A DNA stretch of 64,000 nucleotides from Planctomycetaceae bacterium (GTDB taxonomy: Bacteria > Planctomycetota > Planctomycetia > Planctomycetales > Planctomycetaceae). The position numbers and the translations under genes were made by a program. Numbering within the stretch: the first letter of the stretch is position 1; the number at the start of each line of letters is the position of its first letter. The stretch covers positions 1 to 64,000 of the forward strand of contig JAKFVC010000102.1 of the NCBI GenBank assembly GCA_021732415.1. The letters are read 5' to 3'. This document shows positions 26,666 to 34,538 of the stretch, piece after piece. A model generated the notes under the pieces. That model worked only from the letters and a program-made list of their open reading frames with translations. It was not told the DNA's origin and did no database searches.

Positions 26666-26884
26666 ATGAAATTGACGGCCGTCTTTATGTCTGTCCCTGA
26701 AGGGTATATCGGATTCGTGGAAGAACTTCCCGGCGCGAATACTCAAGGTTCAACGATGGAAGAGACTCGGGAGAACCTGAAGGAGGCGGTCCAAATGGTG
26801 CTCGACGCCAATCGAGAATTGGCAGAGAGGTCAATTGTCGGCAAGCTGGTGTCGAGAGAGCCTTTTGATTTGGCAGCGCAATGA
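26666..26884 (+). CDS. hicB: HicB antitoxin
   Basis: A 72-residue HicB fold protein: KLTAVFMSVPEGYIGFVEEL, PGANTQGSTMEETRENLKEA. It should bind and block the HicA RNase downstream and may repress the pair. ATG at 26666 has AGGAG upstream; an ATG-like start at 26627 is less likely. Its stop overlaps the hicA start in ATGA. The order antitoxin first differs from the classical hicAB order but is common. Confidence 0.88.
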   Translation: MKLTAVFMSVPEGYIGFVEELPGANTQGSTMEETRENLKEAVQMVLDANRELAERSIVGKLVSREPFDLAAQ

Positions 26885-27066
26885 AGCGGCTCGACCTGAT
26901 TCGACATCTGGAACTCCATGGCTGCCAGCTTCTCCGGGAAGGGTCTAAGCATAGTCTGTACTTTAACCCTTCGGACAATCAAACATCAGCCGTCCCGCGC
27001 CACCGCGAAGTCAACGATTTTCTGGTACGGAAAATCTGCCGCGACTTGGGAATTGCCGAGCCATGA
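26881..27066 (+). CDS. hicA: HicA toxin (mRNA interferase)
   Basis: A 61-residue double-stranded-RNA-binding-fold toxin: KRLDLIRHLELHGCQLLREGSKHSLYF, where the His in GSKHS is the catalytic residue, and RHREVNDFLVRKICRDLGI at the end. It cleaves mRNA to slow translation unless bound by HicB. Translationally coupled to hicB through the ATGA overlap. Length is normal. Confidence 0.88.
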   Translation: MKRLDLIRHLELHGCQLLREGSKHSLYFNPSDNQTSAVPRHREVNDFLVRKICRDLGIAEP

Positions 27067-27495
27067 TTCACCTTCAAGTACTCTCGTCGTAGCCAATCCT
27101 ACGACTGTTGAACGGAGCGTCTGACGCAGCTTCGTGTAACGAATTACCATGGAACGGCAGGAACTCGATGCGAGTGCGAAGTCCTCATTAGAACATTCAA
27201 CTCTCATCCGTAAGACCGTCAAAAGCGATGTCGACAAATGCGACTCAGCAACTGTCGTCAAGCACATGACTGATCCGCGGAAATAACACACCTTCATTAC
27301 ATCGGCAAATGCAGGTATTTGCCTCACAGCCGCAATTCGCACACGGCTTTGCTTAACGCAACATTCATCGAAAAGTCAGCCGCGTCGGTTGCTGCGTGTT
27401 CGGCATCTTGTCATTATGTCCAGACTGTCAGAATGACAACTCACGTCTTTTGTCTTTCATCGTCTTTCGTCTTTCTCGAAGAAAAGAGCAGCGCC
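27067..27495. other. Gap without recognisable gene
   Basis: No family-like reading frame, RNA gene or strong repeat is seen in these 429 bases. A 45-codon frame at 27149-27286 has no ribosome-binding site. Confidence 0.5.
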
Positions 27496-28035
27496 ATGCA
27501 GCGTCGTTTTATGCATCTCGCTTTCGTCGCCTTTCTGCTTGCCGGACTCAGCGGGTGTGTGCAGGAAACAGTCAATGGGACCACGAAAATCTACACCTAC
27601 GAATTGTGGGTCCCCTTGGTCGTTTTAATCGCCGGGCTGGTTGCGACCCCAGCGGGTTGGTTCCTGCGTCAGTCTTCCAGCCGCTTTGCCTGGGCGCTGT
27701 TGATCTCCGGCCCGATCGCCGCCCTCGGTTTTGCCCCTTCACTGTTTCTGGACCGCGCAGCTGTCACCCCGGAGGCGTTCACGGTGCGAACGGGCATCTG
27801 GGGGATGACCGCCGTACATGAAGTCAAATTCAGCGACCTGCGGCAAGTCCGGTACATCTCCGAAGAAACCGTCGGACGCCGCGGAAGGAAAAATACGAAC
27901 TATTATTTCATGTGCGAACGGAAAGACGGCACGAGCGCGAAAATCCCCGTCGGAAACAACGTCGTGGAGGCCGCGGCACCAGCATTCATTGCGAAGGTGC
28001 TTGAGCTGAACATTGCTCTCGCGGATCAAACGTAA
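27496..28035 (+). CDS. Lipoprotein with membrane segments
   Basis: A 179-residue predicted lipoprotein. The signal peptide ends in the lipobox LAGLSGC, so the mature protein starts at Cys21 or so. Two further hydrophobic stretches follow (about 35-55 and 65-85), then a soluble domain of about 90 residues with a PH-like strand pattern (TVRTGIWGMTAVHEVKFSDLR). Function unknown. ATG at 27496 is chosen because the signal peptide starts there. Confidence 0.7.
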   Translation: MQRRFMHLAFVAFLLAGLSGCVQETVNGTTKIYTYELWVPLVVLIAGLVATPAGWFLRQSSSRFAWALLISGPIAALGFAPSLFLDRAAVTPEAFTVRTGIWGMTAVHEVKFSDLRQVRYISEETVGRRGRKNTNYYFMCERKDGTSAKIPVGNNVVEAAAPAFIAKVLELNIALADQT

Positions 28036-28055
28036 TCGACCGCGAGCTAACCACT

Positions 28056-28122
28056 AAGCCCTGTCGGCAGCAACCGAAAGCCTTTGAAACGATTTTCGGT
28101 GGCTTCTTACAGGGCTTTTTGC
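28056..28122 (+). terminator. Possible long-stem terminator
   Basis: AAGCCCTGT at 28056-28064 pairs with ACAGGGCTT at 28109-28117, with inner CCGAAAGCC/GGTGGC pairing and a T-run after the stem. Just after the lipoprotein stop. Confidence 0.55.
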
Positions 28123-28161
28123 GTTCTGACAGCATTCCTTGTCCCAAAGCCCTTCTTCAGA

Positions 28162-28740
28162 ATGGGGAACATGATGTCACGCCCACCGTTCCTGAAACAT
28201 ATTGAACAGGCTTGGACAGAATCAATTGAGAGTGACTACGACTCACACGCGGTCTTGTCTGAACGCACTTTGCAAGCGTCAATTTGGGCCAAATTGCGTG
28301 CAAAGGCCAATGGTCAGTATATTTTCATCGAACCAAAGATCTATCTACCTCCAATTCATGGAAATCTATCGACGCACGTAATTCCAGATTTATTGGTATG
28401 CCGAGGCGAGTCTGTCATCGCGGTTATCGAGCTAAAATTTACTCCTCGAGTGAAGGCTGACTTGCGGTCAGACATCCAAAAACTCCGCAAGGTGCGAGAC
28501 GCAAAAGAGCCATTGAGTATTGAGCTGGAGCGATTCCGCGGAGTTCAAGCGAAGGCACACAAGTACCGCACCACAGAATCAACGCAGTACGTTCTCGGTT
28601 ATGTGAGTTTTGGCGTCCCAAGAGGACTATCCGAGTTCTTGGCCGGTTTGAGTGATAGTACACTCGCGGGGCGATTGACAGTTCTCGGCGCATTAACTCA
28701 AAACGAACTGACCGCTTGCATCACTCGCGAGAGGTTGTGA
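28162..28740 (+). CDS. Putative PD-(D/E)XK-fold protein
   Basis: A 192-residue protein of unknown family. The central segment PDLLVCRGESVIAVIELKF has the spacing D...ExK of the PD-(D/E)XK nuclease superfamily; a preceding Glu and a long helix (about 140-165) fit that fold. It could be a small restriction-like or repair nuclease, but no methylase or specificity gene is near. Codon use is more AT-rich than the neighbours, which hints at transfer. The start is uncertain: ATGs at 28162, 28171 and 28174. Confidence 0.55.
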   Translation: MGNMMSRPPFLKHIEQAWTESIESDYDSHAVLSERTLQASIWAKLRAKANGQYIFIEPKIYLPPIHGNLSTHVIPDLLVCRGESVIAVIELKFTPRVKADLRSDIQKLRKVRDAKEPLSIELERFRGVQAKAHKYRTTESTQYVLGYVSFGVPRGLSEFLAGLSDSTLAGRLTVLGALTQNELTACITRERL

Positions 28741-28876
28741 AGGTATAGCAAGCAACCAACTTTCATCATTGTGAAAAATGTGCGGATCGTCGCTCTACGG
28801 TCACTCATTCGTTACAATCCGTAGCGTCTTGCCTTCGCAGGATCGATGAGTTTTCTTCCATTGTCAGGAGTGAACT

Positions 28877-29992
28877 ATGCTGAATTTCAAGTCTTGGACC
28901 TTCGCTGCGCCGCTCTCCGCTTTGCTGGCTTTCGGGACTCTGTCGGCCGACGCTGCCGATGCCCCCGCTCTTGCCAAGAAAGGCAAACCCGATATCCAGT
29001 CAGTCGGGCCGCTGGCCTTTGGGCCGACTGGCGTCCTGTTCGTCGGTGATCCGAAATCTGCGACTCTGTTTGCCATTGGCGTGAGCCCTACGGCCAGTGT
29101 CCCCGCTGCTGCCGAGATCAAGCTGGAAGGCATTGATCGCACGATTTCCAGCCTGCTGGGAACGGCCGCCTCGGAGATCGTCATCAATGACATCGCCGCT
29201 CAACCGGGAACCGGCGAAGTCTATATCAGTGTGACCCGCGGTAAGGGTCCCGATGCCCAGCCCGCCATCGTGCGTGTTGATGGGGCCGGCAAGGTCAACG
29301 AAGTGCCGCTCGACAAGGTTGACTACGCCTCGGTGTCGTTGAACAACGCTCCGGCCGCAGACGCCAAGGACAAGCGCGGTAATTCGACGCGCACCGAATC
29401 GATTACCGATGTCGCCTACAGTGACGGCCGCGTGTTTGTCGCCGGTCTGTCGAACGAAGAATTCGCCTCGAAACTGCGAGCGATCCCGTTCCCCTTCCAG
29501 GAAGCCACCGCCGGAACCAGCGTGGAAATCTACCACGGAGCGCATGGGGCGTTTGAAACCCGCTCACCCATCCGCACGTTTGTGCCGTTCGACATCGCCG
29601 GCAAGCCCTACATCCTGGCCGCCTACACATGCACGCCGTTGGTCAAATTCCCGCTCGACTCTCTGAAGCCGGGTGAGAAGGTCCAGGGGATCACGGTCGC
29701 GGAACTTGGCAACCGCAACAAGCCGCTTGATCTGATCGTCTATCAGAAGGACGGCCGCAGCCATCTGTTGCTGGCGAACAGTGCCCGTGGCGTGTTGAAA
29801 GTCTCGACCGACAACATCGACAAGGAAACGCCGATCAAGGAAAAGGTGACCGTCGAAAAGGCCGGTCTGAATCAGGAAACGATCGCCAATCTGAAGGGTG
29901 TCGAGCAACTCGACAAACTGAACGACAAGCAGGCGGTGATCCTGGTGAAGAACGAAGCGGGATTTAATCTGGAAAGCATTCCGCTGCCGTAA
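28877..29992 (+). CDS. Exported propeller-like protein, unknown
   Basis: A 371-residue protein with a signal peptide (hydrophobic about 8-25, cleavage after ADA). The mature part has repeated strands with motifs like GPTGVLFVGDPKSATLFAIGV and ITDVAYSDGRVFVAGLSN, as in beta-propellers, but no named family is recognised. AGGAG seven bases before the ATG supports the start. Probably periplasmic. Confidence 0.75.
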   Translation: MLNFKSWTFAAPLSALLAFGTLSADAADAPALAKKGKPDIQSVGPLAFGPTGVLFVGDPKSATLFAIGVSPTASVPAAAEIKLEGIDRTISSLLGTAASEIVINDIAAQPGTGEVYISVTRGKGPDAQPAIVRVDGAGKVNEVPLDKVDYASVSLNNAPAADAKDKRGNSTRTESITDVAYSDGRVFVAGLSNEEFASKLRAIPFPFQEATAGTSVEIYHGAHGAFETRSPIRTFVPFDIAGKPYILAAYTCTPLVKFPLDSLKPGEKVQGITVAELGNRNKPLDLIVYQKDGRSHLLLANSARGVLKVSTDNIDKETPIKEKVTVEKAGLNQETIANLKGVEQLDKLNDKQAVILVKNEAGFNLESIPLP

Positions 29993-30010
29993 GCCACAGG
30001 TTATCTCTCC

Positions 30011-30183
30011 TTAAGCCCCAAAGGGGCGCGCTAGGCCAGCCCAGGGCAACGCCCTGGGTTCCGAGCCAAGCGTATGACTCAAGCCCTGAAGGGGCGCGCC
30101 CCTTCAGGGCTCAATTCACCTAATTGACGTTTACCTAGGGCGATGCCCTAGGCTGGCCTAGTACGCCCCGGTTGGGGCTTAAA
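30011..30183. repeat. Three-layer nested palindrome with near-perfect centre
   Basis: Outer TTAAGCCCCAAAGGGGCG 30011-30028 with CGCCCCGGTTGGGGCTTAA 30165-30183; middle CTAGGCCAGCCCAGGGC 30031-30047 with its complement ending at 30161; centre AGCCCTGAAGGGGCG/CGCCCCTTCAGGGCT 30082-30111, a 30-base perfect palindrome. Lies between two same-strand genes. Confidence 0.9.
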
Positions 30184-30205
30184 CACCGCAAATCGGGACG
30201 GCAGG

Positions 30206-31399
30206 ATGATCACAAAAACCGCGAGTTGTCGCCTGATCGTCATGAGCCTCGCACTCCTTGTTGGCAAGTCCGTCCAACCACTGACGAAGTGCTTTGCCGA
30301 CGACGCTCCTCGAATCAACCTCACCACAAAAACGGCCCAACAACCTGCGACGTTCGAAGCCGCGGGACTCCCCGCTGCAGAATTGAATCGTCTGAAGTCA
30401 CTCGAATCGACTGACCCTGTCTTCACCAATACATTTGCGGTTTATGTTGTTGGGGACACACTGGATCCCGCGGTCCCACCAGTTGGAGGCAGTTATCGCG
30501 TCGAGGGTTTGCGGCTGGTATTTACGCCTCGCTATCCACCGTTAGCCGGGCTGAAGTATCGCGCCGTGTTACGATTGCCTGAGGGCAACAAGATCGAGCA
30601 AGAGCTGTCACTCGCTAAGCTAGCTGTAGCCGAAACCAAGCCCGCTCGCGTCGAGCAGATCTATCCCAGTGGTGACCTCCTGCCGGAGAATCACTTGCGG
30701 TTCTACATCCACTTTTCTCAGCCTATTGAACGCGGGAATGCGTATGAGCATCTCGAGCTACTGGATGCGGCTGGCAAGCCGGTGGAGTCGGCCTTCCTGG
30801 AACTGGGCGAAGAGCTGTGGGATCCGAGTGGCCGGCGATTTACGCTGTTGCTCGATCCGGGACGGATTAAGCAGGGGCTGAAGCCACGCGAAGAATTGGG
30901 GCCGATCTTGCACAGCGGAAAGAAATATACGCTGGTGGTGAAGAGCGGCTGGCGCGACATCAAAGGCCGCCCGTTAGCGGCGGGATTCCGCAAGAGCTTT
31001 TCCGTTGGTTCGGTGATTGATGAGCCCATCGATACCAAACGCTGGAAGTTCAACTCGCCTCGCATCGGGACCGCCGAGCCACTGGTTGTCCGCTTTCCCC
31101 GGCCGCTGGATCATGCGCTCCTCGAACGGACGTTTTCCGTGGTGGATGGCGCCGGCGAACGTGTTTCTGGCCGAGTCACCATCACCGATGTCGAACGCCG
31201 CTGGGAATTCACCCCCGATTCGCCTTGGGCTGTGGGAGGTCAGCAGTTGGTCGTTGATACGGTCCTGGAAGACACGGCAGGGAATAGTATTGGACGGGCC
31301 TTTGAAGTGGACGAACAACATCCGATTACCAAGTCGGTGACGACCGAGACGGTGAAGTTCTCGATCACCTTCGCTCCGGAGAGTCCCGCCGCCCGATGA
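30206..31399 (+). CDS. Exported Ig-like domain protein, unknown
   Basis: A 397-residue protein with an N-terminal hydrophobic signal (about 10-30). The mature part contains at least three SbsA/Ig-like beta-sandwich repeats, with recurring phrases of the type FTNTFAVYVVGDTLD, LRFYIHFSQPIERG and LVVRFPRPLDHALLERTFSVVD, as in domains that describe 'function of X at its extremes'. No catalytic motif. Probably a cell-envelope or surface protein. Starts just after the nested palindrome. Confidence 0.65.
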   Translation: MITKTASCRLIVMSLALLVGKSVQPLTKCFADDAPRINLTTKTAQQPATFEAAGLPAAELNRLKSLESTDPVFTNTFAVYVVGDTLDPAVPPVGGSYRVEGLRLVFTPRYPPLAGLKYRAVLRLPEGNKIEQELSLAKLAVAETKPARVEQIYPSGDLLPENHLRFYIHFSQPIERGNAYEHLELLDAAGKPVESAFLELGEELWDPSGRRFTLLLDPGRIKQGLKPREELGPILHSGKKYTLVVKSGWRDIKGRPLAAGFRKSFSVGSVIDEPIDTKRWKFNSPRIGTAEPLVVRFPRPLDHALLERTFSVVDGAGERVSGRVTITDVERRWEFTPDSPWAVGGQQLVVDTVLEDTAGNSIGRAFEVDEQHPITKSVTTETVKFSITFAPESPAAR

Positions 31400-31499
31400 A
31401 TTTTGCTCCAGGATCAGTTCATTGGCCGTTGAGCATATTGGCGGATCAGATAGAGTGGTGAGAATCAGGATGCGCCAAGGGTATGGGGCATTCGGGCTG

Positions 31500-31585
31500 A
31501 TGGGAGGGTGAGGCTCCTGCCGAACCGCATAGTCTGGTGAAGTTCGATAGACGCTTGCGGTTCGGCAGGAGCCTCACCCTCCCAT
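31500..31585. repeat. Inverted repeat, GGGAGGGTGAGGCTCC family
   Basis: Arms 31500-31530 and 31556-31585; the loop (TAGTCTGGTGAAGTTCGATA before GACGCTTGCGG) matches the copy at 2311-2396. The rest of the gap 31400-31670 has no gene. Confidence 0.88.
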
Positions 31586-31670
31586 GAAGCCGATTCTGAA
31601 AATCAAGCGTGCAAATTCCACTGAAAGCAGCGCTCCGTAATCGATTCCAAAGCAGTTCAGGAGAACTTTG

Positions 31671-33140
31671 ATGTCCGTTGAATTCAGTCGGAGCGTCGTG
31701 AGAGCAGGCCGGTTTGTCTGTTTACTGGCCGGTGTCGTCTGTTTCGCATCCACAGTCCATGCTGAAGACTGGCTGCAATTTCGCGGTCCTGCGGGGAGCG
31801 GAATCAGCGAGTCCAAGTCGAAGTTGCCCAACGCACTGGGGCCTAAAGAACATGTGCTCTGGAAGGCCGATGTCCCGACTGGTGTGTCCTCTCCCATCGT
31901 CACGAAGGACCGCATCTTCCTGACCGCCGTTCGCGAGAAGCAACTGCTTACGTTGGGACTGGACCGTCTCAATGGGAAAGTCTTGTGGGAAGCGGTCGCT
32001 CCTTATGACACCCTGGAGAATATCCACCGCACGGGCAGCTATGCTCAATCGACCCCGGCGACTGACGGCGACGTTGTCGTCAGCTTTTTCGGCTCCAGTG
32101 GGTTGCATGCGTATGACCGCAACGGCAAACCGCTGTGGAGTCACCGCATGGGGCCGTTCAAGAATGACTTCGGTGCGGGAAGCTCCCCCATCATCGTCGG
32201 TGACTCGGTGATTCTCGTCCAGGACCATGACGTGGATTCGTTCGTGGCTTCGTACGACAAGCGGACCGGCAAGCTCAAGTGGCGCGCCGATCGCTCGGAG
32301 TTCCTGCGAAACTATGCGACGCCCGTCGTGTGGGAAGTCGACGGCAAAAAAGAAATCGTCGTCTCAGCGACGCTGCGAATCGTCGGATACGACTTTGAAA
32401 CGGGGAAAGAAAAATGGACCGTCACGGGTGTGGCTCGCATCATCAACATGACACCGGTCATTGGACCGGACAACACCTTGTATGCGGCATGCTTCTCTCC
32501 TGGTGCCGAAGCCGACGATCGCATCGTGCCCCCGACTGTCGACGAACTCTTCGCCAGCGACACCGATAAGAATGGAACAATCGAAGAGAGCGAATTCCCA
32601 GACAATCCGCTCAAGAAGCGATTTAGCCAGATCGACCGTAACAAGGATGAGCATATTTCTCGTGACGAGTACCGAGCCGTCAGCCGTGCGCTGGGCGAGG
32701 GACGCAACGTGGTCCTGGCGGTCAAGCCTGGGGGCACTGGCGACATCACGAAGACGCACGTCAAATGGGAATACACGCAGCAGATTCCGTACTGCCCCTC
32801 ACCGTTGCTTTACAACGGCGTCCTCTTCATGGTGAAGGACGGAGGGATCCTGACTTCTCTGGATGCCACAACCGGCAAGTTGATCAAGCGAGGCCGCATC
32901 TCCTCGACGGGGGGCTTCTATGCGTCTCCGGTCGTCGGGGACGGCAAGCTTTATCTGATGAGCCAGGAAGGTGACCTGTCAGTGGTCTCCGCTGAGGGCA
33001 AATGGGAAGAGTTGTCTTCGTCGAAGTTCGACGCTGATGGACATGGCACTCCGGCGATTGTGAACGGTCGGATTTATGCTCGGCTGGGAGGCCAGTTGTA
33101 TTGCTTTGGGTTGCCGGATCAGACGGCGGCGATCAAGTGA
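31671..33140 (+). CDS. PQQ-like beta-propeller protein with EF-hands
   Basis: A 489-residue exported protein. A signal peptide ends near VHA. The rest is an eight-bladed PQQ/BamB-like propeller with tryptophan-type repeats (WLQFRGPAGSG, LDRLNGKVLWE, YDKRTGKLKWR). Between blades are two EF-hand loops, DTDKNGTIEESEF and DRNKDEHISRDEY, with Asp/Asn ligands kept and Glu at position 12, which should bind calcium. Common in planctomycetes; catalytic role unknown. ATG at 31671 with GGAG upstream is preferred to TTG at 31668. Confidence 0.85.
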   Translation: MSVEFSRSVVRAGRFVCLLAGVVCFASTVHAEDWLQFRGPAGSGISESKSKLPNALGPKEHVLWKADVPTGVSSPIVTKDRIFLTAVREKQLLTLGLDRLNGKVLWEAVAPYDTLENIHRTGSYAQSTPATDGDVVVSFFGSSGLHAYDRNGKPLWSHRMGPFKNDFGAGSSPIIVGDSVILVQDHDVDSFVASYDKRTGKLKWRADRSEFLRNYATPVVWEVDGKKEIVVSATLRIVGYDFETGKEKWTVTGVARIINMTPVIGPDNTLYAACFSPGAEADDRIVPPTVDELFASDTDKNGTIEESEFPDNPLKKRFSQIDRNKDEHISRDEYRAVSRALGEGRNVVLAVKPGGTGDITKTHVKWEYTQQIPYCPSPLLYNGVLFMVKDGGILTSLDATTGKLIKRGRISSTGGFYASPVVGDGKLYLMSQEGDLSVVSAEGKWEELSSSKFDADGHGTPAIVNGRIYARLGGQLYCFGLPDQTAAIK

Positions 33141-33149
33141 TCGGCGTAT

Positions 33150-33393
33150 CGTGGGACGGGTCTCCAGGCCCGTCCGTCCAGCAGAACTGCCGGAAATACG
33201 ATCTTCCACCCCAGATCTTCGTGTCCTTCGTGATCTTCTGTGACAAATCTTTTTAAACAGAAGGTCACAAAGGACGCGAAGGATTGGATTGTCAAAGTCG
33301 CGGTTGCCTCGCGGTATCGGCCATTACGCTATCGCGATTCTTAACCGTACGACCGGGGGGGACGGACGGGCCTGGAGACCCGTCCCACGATAC
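33150..33393. repeat. Nested inverted repeats filling a convergent gap
   Basis: Outer GTGGGACGGGTCTCCAGGCC at 33151-33170 with its complement at 33369-33388; inner ATCTTCGTGTCCTTCGTGAT at 33214-33233 with its complement family at 33263-33284. The gap between the two stop codons is 255 bases and the element takes almost all of it. Confidence 0.9.
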
Positions 33394-33395
33394 CC

Positions 33396-34208
33396 TTACG
33401 CCTCAGCCACGGCCCGCATCTTTTCCAGGCCGACGCGGGCAACTTCATACGGATCGCTGGCCCAGAGGTCTTCGCGGAAGAGTTCCAGCGACAGCCAGCG
33501 GAAGTACCCCACTTGTCGCAACAGTTTCAGCAGTCGGGCCAGATCCAGATGTCCGTCTCCCGGATACACGCGGCTGTGATCGTGTTGTTGCAGGCGGGGC
33601 GGCTGGGCCGGTGTGTCGTTGAAGTGACAGATGGCGATCTGCTCGGGCTTCAGCTTGGCGATGCTTTCAACTGATCCGCCGCCCCGGAAGATATGGAACG
33701 GATCAAGCACGAGCGTCCCCTGGGGATGGTCGGCCTTGGTGATGATTTCCAAAGCCGAGTCGATCGTGTTGAGGTCTTCGACAAATCCCAGGAACTCCAT
33801 CGACGGCTTCACCCCGATACGGAGCCCCAGTTCCAGCAGTTCGCGATAGTTGCGAGCTCCCTGATCGTGATTGGCAAAGCCCATCGGTGGGCCGGCGATG
33901 ACATGCACGGCCCCCACTTCGACCGCCTGCTCCATCCGCCGCTGGCATTCGACCAGCTCAACACGGTGTTCTTCACCGGTCGTTTCGAACCAGCCCTTCA
34001 GATAGATCGTCGTCGGGACAGTCAGTCCATTGTCGGAGAGAGCCTTGCGGACTTCAGCCAGCGTGCCGCCGCGGGCAATGTGTGCATCCAGATCATCGTG
34101 CCACAGCTCAATGGCTTTGTAGCCCACTTTGCCGGCAATCTGGATCTTTTCGAGCACGGGGGTGGGGCGGATCGTGCTGCAATTTAGCGTATAGATGAAG
34201 TCACTCAT
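33396..34208 (-). CDS. Sugar phosphate isomerase/epimerase (TIM barrel)
   Basis: A 270-residue protein of the xylose-isomerase-like TIM-barrel family. Metal-ligand Glu, Asp and His lie in KAIELWHDDLDAH, MEFLGFVED, LVLDPFHIFRGG and ICHFNDTP. It should isomerise or epimerise a sugar or sugar acid in the cytoplasm. ATG at 34208 with GAGGA upstream is chosen; 20 upstream codons are unsupported. Single gene. Confidence 0.88.
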   Translation of the reverse strand: MSDFIYTLNCSTIRPTPVLEKIQIAGKVGYKAIELWHDDLDAHIARGGTLAEVRKALSDNGLTVPTTIYLKGWFETTGEEHRVELVECQRRMEQAVEVGAVHVIAGPPMGFANHDQGARNYRELLELGLRIGVKPSMEFLGFVEDLNTIDSALEIITKADHPQGTLVLDPFHIFRGGGSVESIAKLKPEQIAICHFNDTPAQPPRLQQHDHSRVYPGDGHLDLARLLKLLRQVGYFRWLSLELFREDLWASDPYEVARVGLEKMRAVAEA

Positions 34209-34339
34209 GATGTCCTCGCGGAGGGCGCTACCGGGAACGATGAAGCTCAAAGCGTGGATTCTAACCAATTCGCGGCGAAAAACAGCACCCGCCCGTTTGG
34301 AATGCTCAGAGAGACCATTGCACCACGGAAAGAGAGTTA

Positions 34340-34431
34340 TTTAGCCACAGAAGGACACAGAAGAAACACAGAATCAGAAAGGGATTTCATTTCCCAACTT
34401 CTGTGTTTCTTCTGTGTCCTTCTGTGGCTAA
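34340..34431. repeat. Inverted repeat of CACAGAA words
   Basis: The left arm 34340-34373 has TTAGC then three CACAGAA words at spacing 10 and 11; the right arm 34398-34431 is the complement. Same framework as the CACGGAT element at 11543-11702. Confidence 0.9.
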
Positions 34432-34450
34432 AACTCCTCTTTTAAACAAC

Positions 34451-34488
34451 GCAGCAACCCGGCAGTTGTGACACTGTCGGGTTGCTGC
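34451..34488 (-). terminator. Probable terminator of the sigma-54 activator gene
   Basis: Stem GCAGCAACCCGGCAGT / ACTGTCGGGTTGCTGC with one mismatch and a 6-base loop; on the minus strand it is followed by GTTGTTTAAAAG, a weak T-rich tail. Confidence 0.6.
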
Positions 34489-34538
34489 GGTCGTACTTCG
34501 AGGGGACGCGTCGGCCCGCTGCTCTTACTTGGATAAGT

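Noticed and set aside
27149-27286. 45-codon frame after hicA
   Set aside because: No ribosome-binding site, no family resemblance; kept as an empty gap.
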